From Candidatus Poribacteria bacterium (GTDB lineage: Bacteria; Poribacteria; WGA-4E; GCA-2687025): a stretch of 64,000 bases of DNA. Position numbers and translations under genes: made by a program. Position 1 is the stretch's first letter, and each line of letters begins with the position of its first letter. The stretch is taken from the NCBI GenBank assembly GCA_028818695.1, contig JAPPNK010000021.1, positions 81,245-145,244 of the forward strand, written 5' to 3'. The notes under the pieces are model-generated. The model did not search any database. It saw nothing but the letters and a program-made list of their open reading frames with translations, and was not told the DNA's origin. Shown piece by piece: positions 8,210 through 15,886 of this stretch.

Positions 8210-10216
8210 TTAAAAAGAGAACTGGGCGAATTGCATCGACAACTGCGTTTCGGTTCGCTCAAACGGCGTATGTTGCACGATTGATCTCGGATGTTTGAGC
8301 AGTCTGGACGTCGAGAGGTGATATCCGAGCGTGGAGAAGAGCGGCGAAAAGATAGCGCCGATGCGCGCCCCGTTGATCAGGTCGCGCCGGGTCGGGTTCT
8401 CATTGCTCAATCTGACGACCAGCGCGCCAATCAGCGGCGGTAGGACCGCGCCCGCAAACGCGCTTCTGGAGGCGCCATGCCCAAAGCTGACCAGCTTGCC
8501 GACCTCCGGAACGCGCATCATGGAGCTCAAAACAAAGCCGGACGCTATGATCGTCAGCCGATCGTCCACCTCGTAACCGACAACGGAGGAGACGAAGAGA
8601 AGCCACCCGCCCATCGCGGTTCCAGTGAAGTAGCTGCCGAGTATTTGCGCCCGAACCGTTTTCGGCGTGGAGAACCGCTGCTGCATGCTGTCTTCAAAGC
8701 CGGGCTGCGGCAGCGCCCATTTTACCACTTCCATGTTGGCGACCGCGGGCGTGTATTTCGGGTCAATCTCCAGAGCGGTTCGGAACGCCTCATACGCTTC
8801 GACGTACCGCTCCAGATCATAATACACCTCTCCGAGCAGGTTCCACATCTCCGCCGTACCGTCTTTCTGAACCGCCTGCTCTAAGAGCGCCGCCGCCTTG
8901 CCGTATTCGCCCAGGCGCCGCCCCAGCTGAGCCATTTGTTTCAAATCGTCGGCCGAGGCGTCGTCGAAGTCTTCCGCGCTGAGCAGCGTCATATCTCTTT
9001 TCACCATTTCCATGTTGGCGGCCGCGCGTGTGTATTTCAGGTCAATCTCCAGAGCGGTTTGGAACGCCTTGTACGATTCGAGGTACTGTTCCTGATCATA
9101 ATACACCTCTCCGAGCAGGTTCCACATCTCCGCCGTCCCGCTCTTTCGAACCGCCCCCCCTAAGAGTACCGCCGCGATGCGGTATCCGCCCCAGCGCTGC
9201 GCCTGAAGAGCCATTCTTTTCAAATCGTCGACCGAGGCGTCTTCGCCGCCTACCTCCACCCTGCCAAGCTGCGACAGCGTCTTTTTCACCATTTCCATGT
9301 TGGCGGCCGCGTGTGGGTATTTCGGATCAATCTTCAGAGCGGCTCGGAACGCGAAGTACGATGCAGAGTACCATCCCAGCTCATAATACGCCTCTCCGAG
9401 CAGATTCCACATCTCCGCCGTACCGTCTTTCTGAACCGCCTGCTCTAAGAGCGCCGCCGCCTTGCCGTATTCGCCCACGCGCTGCGCCTGAAGAGCCATT
9501 TTTTTCATATTATCGGCCGAGACGTTGTCGAAACCTTCCGCGCCGGGCAGCGACAGCTTCCATTTTACCACTTCCATGTTGGCGGCCGCGCGTGTGTATT
9601 TCGGGTCGATCTCCAGAGCGGTTTGGAGCGCCTCAGACGCTTCGGAGTACCGTTCCAGCTCATAATACGTCTCTCCAAGCAGGTTCCACATCTCCGCCGT
9701 ACCGTTTTTCTGAACCGCCTGCTCTAAGAGCGCCGCCGCCTTGCCGTATTCGCCCACGCGCTGCGCCTGAAGAGCCATTTTTTTCATATTATCGGCCGAG
9801 ACGTTGTCGAAACCTTCCGCGCCGGGCAGCGACAGCTTCCATTTTACCACTTCCATGTTGGCGGCCGCGCGTGTGTATTTCGGGTCGATCTCCAGAGCGG
9901 TTTGGAACGCCTCATACGCTTCGGAGTACCGCGCCTGATCATAATACGCCTCTCCGAGCAGGTTCCATATCGCCGCTGTCCCGTTTTTCTGAACCAGCTG
10001 CTCTAAGAACGCCGGCGGCAAGTCGTCGGCCGAGAGGTTGTCGAGATCAAGGCCTTCCGCCTGACGCCTCGCCTCGGAGTCCCCTTCCGCTTGGTTTCTC
10101 GCCTCCGATTCGTCTTCCGGTTGCGCCGCGCCTTCGACGCCTTCTTCAGCCGCCGCCGCGCACGCCAAGATCAACAATAACGCCGACGCGCATGCAAATA
10201 AATTAAGCCGCTTCAA
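8210..10216 (-). CDS. TPR-repeat protein with conserved C-terminal membrane-like domain (long paralog)
   Basis: The 668-residue product has the same signal/lipobox-like N-terminus (LILAC) and the same C-terminal domain as the short paralog at 6062-7252, but five to six TPR modules of about 93 residues instead of two. Two of the modules are almost identical in DNA (see 9380-9935). The TTG at 10216 is chosen because it matches the paralog and has the same CAGGGGAA ribosome-binding site. An in-frame ATG at 10270 would add 18 residues derived from the decayed dioxygenase tail: a one-base loss in an A-run has brought that tail into frame. A longer N-terminus would bury the signal peptide, so the TTG is favoured. 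Confidence 0.82.
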   Translation of the reverse strand: MKRLNLFACASALLLILACAAAAEEGVEGAAQPEDESEARNQAEGDSEARRQAEGLDLDNLSADDLPPAFLEQLVQKNGTAAIWNLLGEAYYDQARYSEAYEAFQTALEIDPKYTRAAANMEVVKWKLSLPGAEGFDNVSADNMKKMALQAQRVGEYGKAAALLEQAVQKNGTAEMWNLLGETYYELERYSEASEALQTALEIDPKYTRAAANMEVVKWKLSLPGAEGFDNVSADNMKKMALQAQRVGEYGKAAALLEQAVQKDGTAEMWNLLGEAYYELGWYSASYFAFRAALKIDPKYPHAAANMEMVKKTLSQLGRVEVGGEDASVDDLKRMALQAQRWGGYRIAAVLLGGAVRKSGTAEMWNLLGEVYYDQEQYLESYKAFQTALEIDLKYTRAAANMEMVKRDMTLLSAEDFDDASADDLKQMAQLGRRLGEYGKAAALLEQAVQKDGTAEMWNLLGEVYYDLERYVEAYEAFRTALEIDPKYTPAVANMEVVKWALPQPGFEDSMQQRFSTPKTVRAQILGSYFTGTAMGGWLLFVSSVVGYEVDDRLTIIASGFVLSSMMRVPEVGKLVSFGHGASRSAFAGAVLPPLIGALVVRLSNENPTRRDLINGARIGAIFSPLFSTLGYHLSTSRLLKHPRSIVQHTPFERTETQLSMQFAQFSF
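9380..9935. repeat. Two almost identical 279-bp TPR units inside the long TPR gene
   Basis: The stretch around 9421-9640 recurs at an offset of exactly 279 bp (for example GCTGCGCCTGAAGAGCCATT at 9481 and 9760), with only a few differences. It encodes the 93-residue module NVSADNMKKMALQAQ... twice. This is a recent in-frame duplication. Confidence 0.85.
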
Positions 10217-10404
10217 TTCGATTCCCCTGACAGTGTACTGGTCTAAAGAGCGATTGTCGTTTTTCGGCATGGAGGCGACCAGCTCAGGATGCGGTTCCCA
10301 GCTGTGCTACTTACTGCCGACAGAAAACGCCTGGGACGGCGATCCAACCGTGTATATCGAAGAGATACTTTTGCCGCTCGGTGAATTCGATGGCGGGCAA
10401 GCCT
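10203..10404 (-). pseudogene. Remnant of a duplicated phytanoyl-CoA dioxygenase gene
   Basis: Bases 10203-10320 match the 3' end of the dioxygenase gene (7239 to about 7360), and 10322-10404 match its 5' part (about 7938-8013). About 575 bp of coding sequence between these parts is gone. A further 36 bp, including the start codon (equivalent to 8014-8049), is missing before the promoter region resumes at 10405. One A is also lost from the A-run near 10261, shifting the tail into the reading frame of the TPR gene. The conserved flanks show that this is decay of a second copy and not chance similarity. Confidence 0.85.
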
Positions 10405-10436
10405 TTCGCCTTCAATCGTTTTATGCCTTCACTTTT

Positions 10437-10442
10437 AATATA
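10437..10442 (-). promoter_or_regulatory. Probable -10 element for the long TPR gene
   Basis: TATATT on the minus strand lies in the same GTACGT context as the TATACT at 8083-8088. With the dioxygenase deleted, it would now drive the TPR gene through a leader of about 215 nt containing the remnant. I see nothing else in 10443-10644. Confidence 0.35.
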
Positions 10443-10644
10443 ACGTACACGGAATGAAGACGCATGTCTTCTCGGCGCCTGATTCTTGAATTGCGCGCTT
10501 CGTTAGGCTGAATCGGGCAGTCGTCTCGATGTTCTGAGCAGAGGGAACATGCTGCGCGGGAATAACCAGCTTCTCGACCGAGGGGAAGTAGGAGGCATAC
10601 CATCCGCTTTCAAAGAAAATCTGAAGCGCCATGAGCCGCTGGCG

Positions 10645-12306
10645 TCATACCGCAGCGGCGGGAGCCAGCGCCTGCTCTAGCCCGACCAGCTGAAAGTAGT
10701 CCGACTCGGACAGCCGCCCCTGTTCGCTTTCGACGCCCTCGTCAACAAACCGATCAAACAGCTCCTCTTTATCTTTTAAAATGGCGTCAATCTTCTCCTC
10801 GATGGTGTTCGCCGCGACAAGCCGCGTTACGATCACATCGCGCCGCTGCCCCAGCCGATAGGCGCGGTCCTCCGCCTGACGCTCCACCGCAGGGTTCCAC
10901 CATCGATCATAATGAAACACATACGAGGCTTCCTGCAGGTTCAAACCGACGCCCCCCGCCTGCAGCGAGATGAGCATCGCCTTCGCGTCGGAGTCCTCTT
11001 TGAAGCGCGCCAGAGCCGCCTCTTTTTGAGAGGGCCATAGCCCGCCGTGGTAGGGAACAGGGTTGAACTCCTCCAGCCGCGCTTCGATGAAATCGAGCGT
11101 CTTTCGGTATTGCGAGAAGATGAGCGCCTTTTCGCCCCGTTCCGCGATCGCCTTGAGCGAATCGCGCAGATAGTTCAGCTTGACGCTTTTTTCGGTCAGC
11201 GGATCGTAGTTGCAGATCTGCTTGAGCCGCGTGATGAGAGCCAGCACATGCTGCAGCGTCACCGAATCGCCCATATGCTGCAGCCGCGTTTCGCCCCTGC
11301 TTTCCGCCGCGTCGTACGCTTTTCGCTGCGCGGGGGTCAGGTCTAGCCGGGCGGTTCGGACATGTTTTTCTGGCAGGTCTTTCAGCGCGGCCGATTTGTG
11401 TCGGCGCAGGTAGTAGGGCGCCATGATCTTCCGCGCCTCCTCCGGCTCCGCCGCCTCGCCGATGGAAAGCTGCGGGTCTAGAAACTGCCCGATGGAGCAG
11501 AGGTCGGAGACCCTGTTCTCAATCGGCGTTCCCGTCAGGCACCATGAGGCTCGCCTCGGCAGCGCCTTCACCGCTTTGGCGACGCGCGTTTCGGCGTTTT
11601 TGATGCGCTGCGCCTCATCCAGAATGATCAGATCAAAGCCGCATTCAGACATCCGCTCCAGATCGTTGCGCGCCGTTTCATAGCCGACGATCCAGACATG
11701 GTAGGGTCCGCTCCACAGCTTGCCGCGTTTTTTCGCGTCGCCTGCGACGACAACGGCGGAGGCTTCAGGCGCCCAGCGTTCAAATTCCGCTTTCCAATTT
11801 GATTTGAGACCGGCGGGGCAAACGGCGAGAATGGAGCGAATCAGCCCGCTGTTCAAAAGAAACCGCGCCGCCACAATCGCCTGTATCGTCTTGCCAAGCC
11901 CCATGTCGTCCGCCAGCAAAGCCCGGCGCCGGTTGGCAAGAAAAGAGACGCCCTCGGCTTGATATGGATACAACGCAAAAGGCAGGTCGAACCCGCGTTT
12001 GAGCGCGTCTTCCAGCGGCGGTATGAGCAGAAAGTATTGCTCCCAAGCAGCGTCTTTCTCCGCCGTGAGAGTCTGCGCCGCCGCGGAGAGCGCGTCCTGA
12101 ACCGGCTTGTCAAGCAGGGTCATCGCGTTCAGCTGCTCGGCGGAAAGCTCTAGATTGAAGAATCGGTCGCCGCGGACGGCCGGCAGAGGCGGTGTCGGCG
12201 TCAACTCGCGCGCGTTCAAGGGCGGCGATATGTCCACGCCGCGCACCTTCATCCCGAAGATCCGATCCTCCATTTGAACCTCCGCCTGATCGATCCGACC
12301 GTCCAT
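10645..12306 (-). CDS. SNF2-family DEAD/DEAH-box ATPase (helicase-like)
   Basis: The 553-residue product shows both RecA-like lobes of SNF2 ATPases. Lobe 1 has DDMGLGKT (Walker A, K139), the Walker B box D230-E231-A232-Q233 and LTGTPIEN at about 257-264. Lobe 2 has KALIFSQY, SLQAGGVGLNLQ, HYDRWWNPAVERQAEDRAYRLGQ and the arginine-finger region. The N-terminal 100 residues have no recognisable motif; no SWIM zinc finger is visible, so this is a short version of the family. Such enzymes translocate on double-stranded DNA to remodel protein-DNA complexes. The ATG at 12306 has AAAGGAGAGG upstream. It follows a small unknown gene by 36 nt in the same direction, probably one operon. Confidence 0.92.
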   Translation of the reverse strand: MDGRIDQAEVQMEDRIFGMKVRGVDISPPLNARELTPTPPLPAVRGDRFFNLELSAEQLNAMTLLDKPVQDALSAAAQTLTAEKDAAWEQYFLLIPPLEDALKRGFDLPFALYPYQAEGVSFLANRRRALLADDMGLGKTIQAIVAARFLLNSGLIRSILAVCPAGLKSNWKAEFERWAPEASAVVVAGDAKKRGKLWSGPYHVWIVGYETARNDLERMSECGFDLIILDEAQRIKNAETRVAKAVKALPRRASWCLTGTPIENRVSDLCSIGQFLDPQLSIGEAAEPEEARKIMAPYYLRRHKSAALKDLPEKHVRTARLDLTPAQRKAYDAAESRGETRLQHMGDSVTLQHVLALITRLKQICNYDPLTEKSVKLNYLRDSLKAIAERGEKALIFSQYRKTLDFIEARLEEFNPVPYHGGLWPSQKEAALARFKEDSDAKAMLISLQAGGVGLNLQEASYVFHYDRWWNPAVERQAEDRAYRLGQRRDVIVTRLVAANTIEEKIDAILKDKEELFDRFVDEGVESEQGRLSESDYFQLVGLEQALAPAAAV

Positions 12307-12342
12307 ATCGCTGCCTCTCCTTTCCCGGTCATGTCTTTTTCA

Positions 12343-12969
12343 TCAACGCCGAAGCCACTCCAGGTCGGGACGCTTGCCGATGCCTGCGGACGCTGCCGCA
12401 ACCGCCGCCTTCATCGATTCGCGCGCGCGTTTCTCGCTTTCAGGCAGGTCGTGGAGGCTCTGGAGGATGCGCTCAACCCGCTCAAACGGCTCGTCGATGC
12501 GCATCTCTTTCGCGGCAAGCGTCAATTGGGCGGAAGCCAAATCGAGCGCAGCGTCGGACGGCGGAACCGTCTGAATGTAAATCGATCCGCCGTCTCCGTC
12601 TGGGAACGCTTTGGCGCTCATGCTGCGCGGTCTGGCTCGGCTGATGTGAACGGCGACGGCGGTTCCGCTTTTGTAGATGCGCTCCCATAGGCGCGCCGAC
12701 GAGAACTCTTCCATCAACAAAATCGGCGGTTTTTGACGCAGCGACTTCCACAGGCTCGCCGCAATCGTGAGCGAGACCGCTGCCATACGGCTCTCGTCGT
12801 CCTCATACAGCAGATGGCGCGGCTCCGACATCTCCACAGGGTCGGTGTAACGGAACTCAATGGGTATCCCGCGCCGATTTGCGACAAGCAGCCCCCCCGC
12901 CGACATGTTGCGCGACTCGCTGTCGATGCGCGCCAGATAACCGATCAACGCTTCCTGCGCCGTTTTCAT
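12343..12969 (-). CDS. Conserved-looking hypothetical protein, partner of the SNF2 gene
   Basis: The 208-residue product has no motif I can assign to a named family. It is soluble, begins with a possible alpha/beta region (LIGYLARIDSESRNMSAGG, VANRRGIPIEFRYTDPV) and ends in a charged helical tail. The ATG at 12969 has AGGAAGG about 8 nt upstream. It lies 36 nt before the SNF2 gene, so it is probably co-expressed and may act with it. It is divergent from the P1 hydrolase gene. Confidence 0.7.
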   Translation of the reverse strand: MKTAQEALIGYLARIDSESRNMSAGGLLVANRRGIPIEFRYTDPVEMSEPRHLLYEDDESRMAAVSLTIAASLWKSLRQKPPILLMEEFSSARLWERIYKSGTAVAVHISRARPRSMSAKAFPDGDGGSIYIQTVPPSDAALDLASAQLTLAAKEMRIDEPFERVERILQSLHDLPESEKRARESMKAAVAAASAGIGKRPDLEWLRR

Positions 12970-13049
12970 CCGTTCCGCCTTCCTTCGTGCAACCCAATCC
13001 GCTGCAGTTTGCGCTCAAGCCTCATACGGTTAACGTTATGCAGAGCGTT

Positions 13050-13055
13050 TATGAT
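13050..13055 (+). promoter_or_regulatory. Possible -10 element for the P1-family hydrolase gene
   Basis: TATGAT lies about 43 nt before the GTG at 13098. The -35 region is poor. A transcript starting near 13062 would exclude the longer upstream reading frame and supports the GTG start. Confidence 0.3.
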
Positions 13056-13097
13056 ACGTTTCAACTGAAAAGAGGGGGCGCAGGAAAGGAGCGGAAG

Positions 13098-14012
13098 GTG
13101 AACGAAACGATCACGGCGATACCGGGTCTGCGGTTTGGAGTTGCCGAAAACAGAGAGGCGCGGACCGGCTGCGCCGTTTTGATCTGCGAGCGCGGAGCGA
13201 CGGCCGCCGCGGCTGTCCGCGGAGGGGCGCCGGGAACGCGCGAACTGGCGGCGCTGCGCCCCGGCAACCTTGTGAAGAAGGCGCATGCGGTACTGCTCAC
13301 AGGAGGGAGCGCCTTCGGGTTGGACGCGGCGGGGGGAGTCATGGCGTATCTGGAGGAGCGGGGCGTCGGTTTTCAGGCGGGGTCTGTTCGCGTTCCGATC
13401 GTCCCTGCTGCCGCCCTGTTCGACCTTGGCGTCGGAGATTCGCGCGTCCGGCCGGACGCCGCCATGGGCAGAGCCGCCTGCGAAAACGCCAGCTCCGCTC
13501 CCGTCCAGACGGGGCTTGTCGGCCCAGGAATCGGCGCCACGGTCGGCAAGGCGCCCGGTATGACGCCTTCAAACGGAGGTCTCGGCTCGGCGTTGAAACG
13601 CGGACCTAGAGGCTTGCTTGTCGGCGCTGTCGTAGCGGTGAACGCTGTCGGCAACGTCGTCGACCCGTCCACCGGCGGCATCGTCGCCGGCGCGCGCGAC
13701 CCTGAAACCGGCGAATTGACCCCGTTTGAGCTGACCGGCGGCTTCATAGAGCGGGGCGGAACAGGTTTAAACACGACCATTGGCGTCGTCGCCGCGAACG
13801 CCGACCTGTCCCAGGGCGAAACGTACCGCATGGCGTCCATGGCGCATGACGGCCTGGCGCGGACGATCCGCCCCGCCCACACGCTGTACGACGGCGATAC
13901 CTTATTCGCGCTCGCTCTCGGCGGAGCCGAGGCGGACGCAAACGCAGCCGGAACGCTCGCGGCGGAGGCGATCGCCGAAGCGGTTTTGGCGGCTGTCCGC
14001 CCGGCTTCTTAG
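13098..14012 (+). CDS. P1-family (DmpA/NylC-like) Ntn hydrolase or aminopeptidase
   Basis: The 304-residue product matches the P1/DmpA peptidase family: LLTGGSAFGLDAAGGV near the N-terminus, VGAVVAVNAVGNVVDPSTG in the middle, and GGTGLNTTIGVVAANADL. In this family a precursor cleaves itself before a nucleophilic Ser or Thr; by comparison with NylC the cut would be between N225 and T226, leaving T226 as the N-terminal nucleophile. Substrates range from D-amino-acid peptides to nylon oligomers and cannot be predicted here. GTG 13098 is preferred over ATG 12879 or 13040 because AAAGGAG lies 6 nt upstream and the earlier residues are unlike the family. Its stop overlaps the convergent gene by 4 nt. 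Confidence 0.86.
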   Translation: MNETITAIPGLRFGVAENREARTGCAVLICERGATAAAAVRGGAPGTRELAALRPGNLVKKAHAVLLTGGSAFGLDAAGGVMAYLEERGVGFQAGSVRVPIVPAAALFDLGVGDSRVRPDAAMGRAACENASSAPVQTGLVGPGIGATVGKAPGMTPSNGGLGSALKRGPRGLLVGAVVAVNAVGNVVDPSTGGIVAGARDPETGELTPFELTGGFIERGGTGLNTTIGVVAANADLSQGETYRMASMAHDGLARTIRPAHTLYDGDTLFALALGGAEADANAAGTLAAEAIAEAVLAAVRPAS

Positions 14013-14809
14013 GGAGCCAGCTTCGCCTTCAGCTGTTGAAGCGTCTCAAAGGTTGCGCGGGCGTTCGCGTTGATCTCATCCAGGTCGTCTCCGCCTAAAC
14101 ATTCCACATAGAGAGGACCCTGAAAGCCCGCATCCGCCAGCGCCGACAGAACCGCTTCAAAGTCGACCTCCCCCTCGCCAGGTTTGATCCAGACGTCGGG
14201 GCGTCCGTTCTGAACGACGCAGTCTTTGACGATGAAAGAGCCGACGCGGGGCGCAACTTTTTGAACATCCGGTTCAGGCCGTTCGCCGCCGGCGGTGTAA
14301 TAGATAATGTTGCCGGGGTCGTAGCAGATCGAGAACGCTGGATGGCCGATCTCCTCATGAACCTGCGCGAGCATTCCGCCGTTCAAGCCGATTCCGCCGT
14401 GCGGTTTCAGCTGCAGTTCAACGCCTTTCGCCTCCGCATGCGGCGCAACGGCGCGCATGACAGCGATATACTTCTCCCGCAAATCGTCTCCGCAGCCGCA
14501 GTCCATCAGATAGCGGACGCCGGCCTCCGCGCACACATCCACCTGACGCCGATAGTCCTTCGCCGCGTCTTCTAGGTCGGCGTTCAGCTGCGGACCTGAA
14601 AGCAGCATAGACGGCTTCAGATTCCGCTTCGCCGCGATCTCAACCGTTTTGGCAATCTCGTCCGCGCCGGCGTTTGAACGCAAAAGGTGACCGTCCGCGT
14701 TCGCAAAGACAGCGACATCCGTATATCCCGCGTCCGCGATATGTCCGCATGCCTCTTCAAATGTCCATCGATTCCATGGGCGCGTTGTCGCGCCGAGGTT
14801 CCATTTCAA
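14009..14809 (-). CDS. Sugar phosphate isomerase/epimerase-like TIM-barrel protein
   Basis: The 266-residue product reads like the xylose-isomerase-like TIM-barrel superfamily (AP endonuclease family 2 fold): MKWNLGATTRPW at the start, strands such as YTDVAVFANADGHLL, RYLMDCGCG, GVELQLKPHGG, FSICYDPGNI and LYVECLGGDD. The acidic and histidine residues in these strand ends would bind a divalent metal. Members isomerise or epimerise sugars or inositols; the substrate is open. The start is TTG at 14809, the only one in frame with a good ribosome-binding site (AAAGGAA). It is the last of five closely packed minus-strand genes starting with the sulfatase at 19248. Confidence 0.85.
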   Translation of the reverse strand: MKWNLGATTRPWNRWTFEEACGHIADAGYTDVAVFANADGHLLRSNAGADEIAKTVEIAAKRNLKPSMLLSGPQLNADLEDAAKDYRRQVDVCAEAGVRYLMDCGCGDDLREKYIAVMRAVAPHAEAKGVELQLKPHGGIGLNGGMLAQVHEEIGHPAFSICYDPGNIIYYTAGGERPEPDVQKVAPRVGSFIVKDCVVQNGRPDVWIKPGEGEVDFEAVLSALADAGFQGPLYVECLGGDDLDEINANARATFETLQQLKAKLAP

Positions 14810-14827
14810 CAGCGTTTCCTTTCTGTT

Positions 14828-15868
14828 TTATTCCGTTTCAGGCTCCAGATCTTCAGGCGTGTATTTCAAAACGATTCCCCATTCTCCTACCGCGAACGCC
14901 GACCCGGAGGGATGCGCCGCGACAGCGTACAGCTTGTGCGTAACGCCTGTGTCGGCGAACGGCCATGTCGCGCCGCCGTCCTCGGTAACAAGCGTCTTTC
15001 CGTTGTCGCCGACGATCCAGCCCAGCTTCGGCTTCTTCGTTGAAAAGGCAACCGATCGCAGGTCGTAGTAGAAGTCGTCCTTCTGCGCGTCGTTGGCTAT
15101 GCGTTCCCAGGCGGCGCCGGCGTCCGTTGTGCGAAGTATGGTCGCCTCTTGACCGACGATCCAGCCCGTTTTGGGGGAGACGAATCGAATGTCGTACAGG
15201 TTTTCAACGACGTTCGCCTGGATGTCGGGCTTGTTCCACGTTGCGCCGCCGTCTGTTGACGAAAGGACGAGTCCGCCCGTGCCGACGATCCAGCCGTTCT
15301 GTTTGTCGGCGAAGGCGACCGCTTCATAAGAGATTCTGCTTTCGCCGACGCGGGTGAATCCGCCGTCCGAGATCAACTTCCAGGAGCCTGCCGCGTTTTC
15401 GGTGCGCGTGAGGGAGCTGTTGTCGCCCGCGAGAAAGAGCGTCTTGTCAGAAACGACCGCTCCAGCAATGATCCGGTTGCGCGTTCCGACATCTGTAAAC
15501 TCCCACGTTTTGCCTCCGTCGTTGGAAAGGACGGAGCCTGTTCCGGCGATAAGTATGCGCTTTTTGTCGAAGGTCAGCGCGACGGAGAGCAGAGGCGAGG
15601 CGAGCCGGCGGCGGAATCTGGGCGGCACGCTCTCTGGCGGCGCGGGCATCTCCTGTTTCGTCCAGGTTTCTCCCCCGTCGTTTGTGGACAGGATCAGTCC
15701 GTTGATGCCGGCTGCCCATCCGCGTTTTTCATCTAAAAAAGAGATTGCGAGCAGGTCGCCTTCTATATTGTCGTCCCGCAAGAAGTCGTCCTGTCTCACT
15801 TCTGTCCATTTTGCGTTGGCGGAGACAAGAACCGCTGCGCATACAACGGCGGCAATCAAATGTTTCAT
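14828..15868 (-). CDS. YCF48/BNR-repeat beta-propeller protein, secreted
   Basis: The 346-residue product has a signal peptide (about residues 1-19, cleaved near SANA) and at least six blades carrying Asp-box-like repeats: STNDGGETW, SNDGGKTW, TRTENAAGSW, SSTDGGATW, RTTDAGAAW and TEDGGATW, with GWIVG motifs before them. This matches the YCF48 family, named after a photosystem II assembly factor but widespread as secreted beta-propellers of unknown function in non-photosynthetic bacteria. It lies 18 nt from both operon neighbours. Carbohydrate or protein binding outside the cell is the likely role. Confidence 0.88.
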   Translation of the reverse strand: MKHLIAAVVCAAVLVSANAKWTEVRQDDFLRDDNIEGDLLAISFLDEKRGWAAGINGLILSTNDGGETWTKQEMPAPPESVPPRFRRRLASPLLSVALTFDKKRILIAGTGSVLSNDGGKTWEFTDVGTRNRIIAGAVVSDKTLFLAGDNSSLTRTENAAGSWKLISDGGFTRVGESRISYEAVAFADKQNGWIVGTGGLVLSSTDGGATWNKPDIQANVVENLYDIRFVSPKTGWIVGQEATILRTTDAGAAWERIANDAQKDDFYYDLRSVAFSTKKPKLGWIVGDNGKTLVTEDGGATWPFADTGVTHKLYAVAAHPSGSAFAVGEWGIVLKYTPEDLEPETE

Positions 15869-15886
15869 CGTTTTCCCTTCGCGCGG

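Larger units (their letters stand above)
6018..10517. repeat. Tandem duplication of a dioxygenase + TPR cassette
   Basis: Two tandem segments, about 6018-8160 and about 8161-10517, share the downstream flank (GACTTAGAGAG.ATTGTTTAAAA), the TPR gene ends, the gene junction and the upstream promoter region at near-identical DNA sequence. They differ in the number of TPR units (more in the right copy) and in the dioxygenase gene, intact on the left and reduced to a remnant on the right. This is a direct reading of the sequence. Confidence 0.85.

Noticed and set aside
9028..10206. Plus-strand open frame of 392 codons with repeats
   Set aside because: Antisense to the long TPR gene; Pro/Arg-rich repeats are the complement of the TPR units.
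12879..13097. Earlier ATG starts for the P1-family hydrolase
   Set aside because: The added residues overlap the divergent gene and are unlike the family; AAAGGAG fits GTG 13098.
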